NCBI GenBank assembly: GCA_002683535.1
Contig: NYTO01000011.1
Span: 4,976-10,337 of the forward strand
Direction of reading: 5' to 3'
DNA from: SAR116 cluster bacterium
GTDB lineage: Bacteria; Pseudomonadota; Alphaproteobacteria; Puniceispirillales; Puniceispirillaceae
Length of the DNA: 5,362 nt
Shown here: piece by piece, positions 5,214 through 5,362 of the stretch
How the letters are laid out: each line of letters starts with the position of its first letter
Position numbering within the stretch: position 1 is the stretch's first letter
The notes under the pieces: model-generated
Databases searched by the model: none
The model's input: only the letters and a program-made list of their open reading frames with translations
What the model was told of the DNA's origin: nothing
Translations under genes and position numbers: made by a program

Positions 5214-5362
5214 ATGACAGCGACCTCTGAAACAACGGCGACCCCTGAACAGACGGTGATCTATGAAAAGATCACCATTATCGGTGTTGGTCTGATTGGT
5301 GCCTCAACTGCATTGGCGGCGCGGCGCGGCAAGCTGGCCGGGCATATAACCGCCTGCGATGC
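5214..5362 (+). CDS. tyrA: Prephenate/arogenate dehydrogenase, N-terminal part (runs off the window)
   Basis: Only the first 49 codons are present, and the frame is open to the window edge. After a Thr/Glu-rich lead of about 15 residues comes KITIIGVGLIGASTALAARR (19-38), a Rossmann NAD(P)-binding start with G24-x-G26-x-x-G29, then GHITACD, where the second strand's acidic tip (D49) should contact the cofactor ribose. This phrase is typical of prephenate and arogenate dehydrogenases, which oxidatively decarboxylate prephenate or arogenate toward tyrosine. The position 9 bp after chorismate mutase strongly supports that reading. No clear ribosome binding site precedes the ATG, so translation may be coupled to the upstream gene; a GTG at 5256 is a shorter alternative start that would skip the repeat-encoded lead. 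Other Rossmann dehydrogenases cannot be fully excluded from 49 residues. Confidence 0.75.
   Translation, partial: MTATSETTATPEQTVIYEKITIIGVGLIGASTALAARRGKLAGHITACD
5220..5255 (+). repeat. 18-bp tandem repeat inside the tyrA start (in-frame)
   Basis: Copies 5220-5237 and 5238-5255 match at 14 of 18 positions and encode ATSETT and ATPEQT in frame. They supply almost the whole low-complexity lead before the Rossmann domain. The unit is a multiple of three, so the duplication kept the frame. Confidence 0.65.

Overview
The window looks like chromosomal DNA of an alphaproteobacterium. GC is roughly 57-60% by eye. The protein set includes a DM13 protein, a D-x-F-type class IIA HAD protein, an alphaproteobacterial-style methyltransferase with the 'GLWARAERTPFGHGRP' segment, and a chorismate mutase with an extra C-terminal domain next to a prephenate dehydrogenase. 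This would suit Rhodospirillales or a SAR116-like marine lineage, but the genus is inference. No rRNA, tRNA, CRISPR array, insertion sequence or phage gene is visible.

Layout. Positions 1-77 are a strongly G-rich, C-poor strip downstream of a minus-strand gene for an enolase-superfamily sugar-acid dehydratase-like protein (78-1298). A 253-bp divergent intergenic region (1299-1551) holds four tandem 13-bp repeats between the arms of a perfect 9-bp inverted repeat. All remaining genes are on the plus strand: a membrane-anchored DM13 protein (1552-2052), a HAD-like hydrolase (2131-3090), folB (3162-3524), a SAM-dependent methyltransferase (3584-4330), a chorismate mutase (4518-5204), and the first 49 codons of a prephenate/arogenate dehydrogenase (5214 to the edge).

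How the genes relate. Chorismate mutase and the dehydrogenase, 9 bp apart, are consecutive steps from chorismate toward tyrosine and are very likely one operon. The 187-bp gap before them has an unusual pair of interleaved perfect complementary segments that could form a structured leader. FolB acts in folate synthesis. The HAD protein just upstream could be a candidate for the poorly defined phosphatase step that feeds FolB, although one canonical catalytic Asp is missing. The enolase homologue is a separate unit, probably for sugar-acid catabolism.

Recurring theme. Short tandem duplications appear in or beside several gene starts: 13 bp x4 before the DM13 gene, 21 bp x2 before folB, 8 bp x2 before chorismate mutase, and 18 bp x2 inside the start of the dehydrogenase. 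I see no clear new multi-gene system. The most interesting candidates are the interleaved leader structure (4411-4465), the repeat-in-stem region (1434-1527), and the enolase homologue lacking the usual first metal-ligand Asp.
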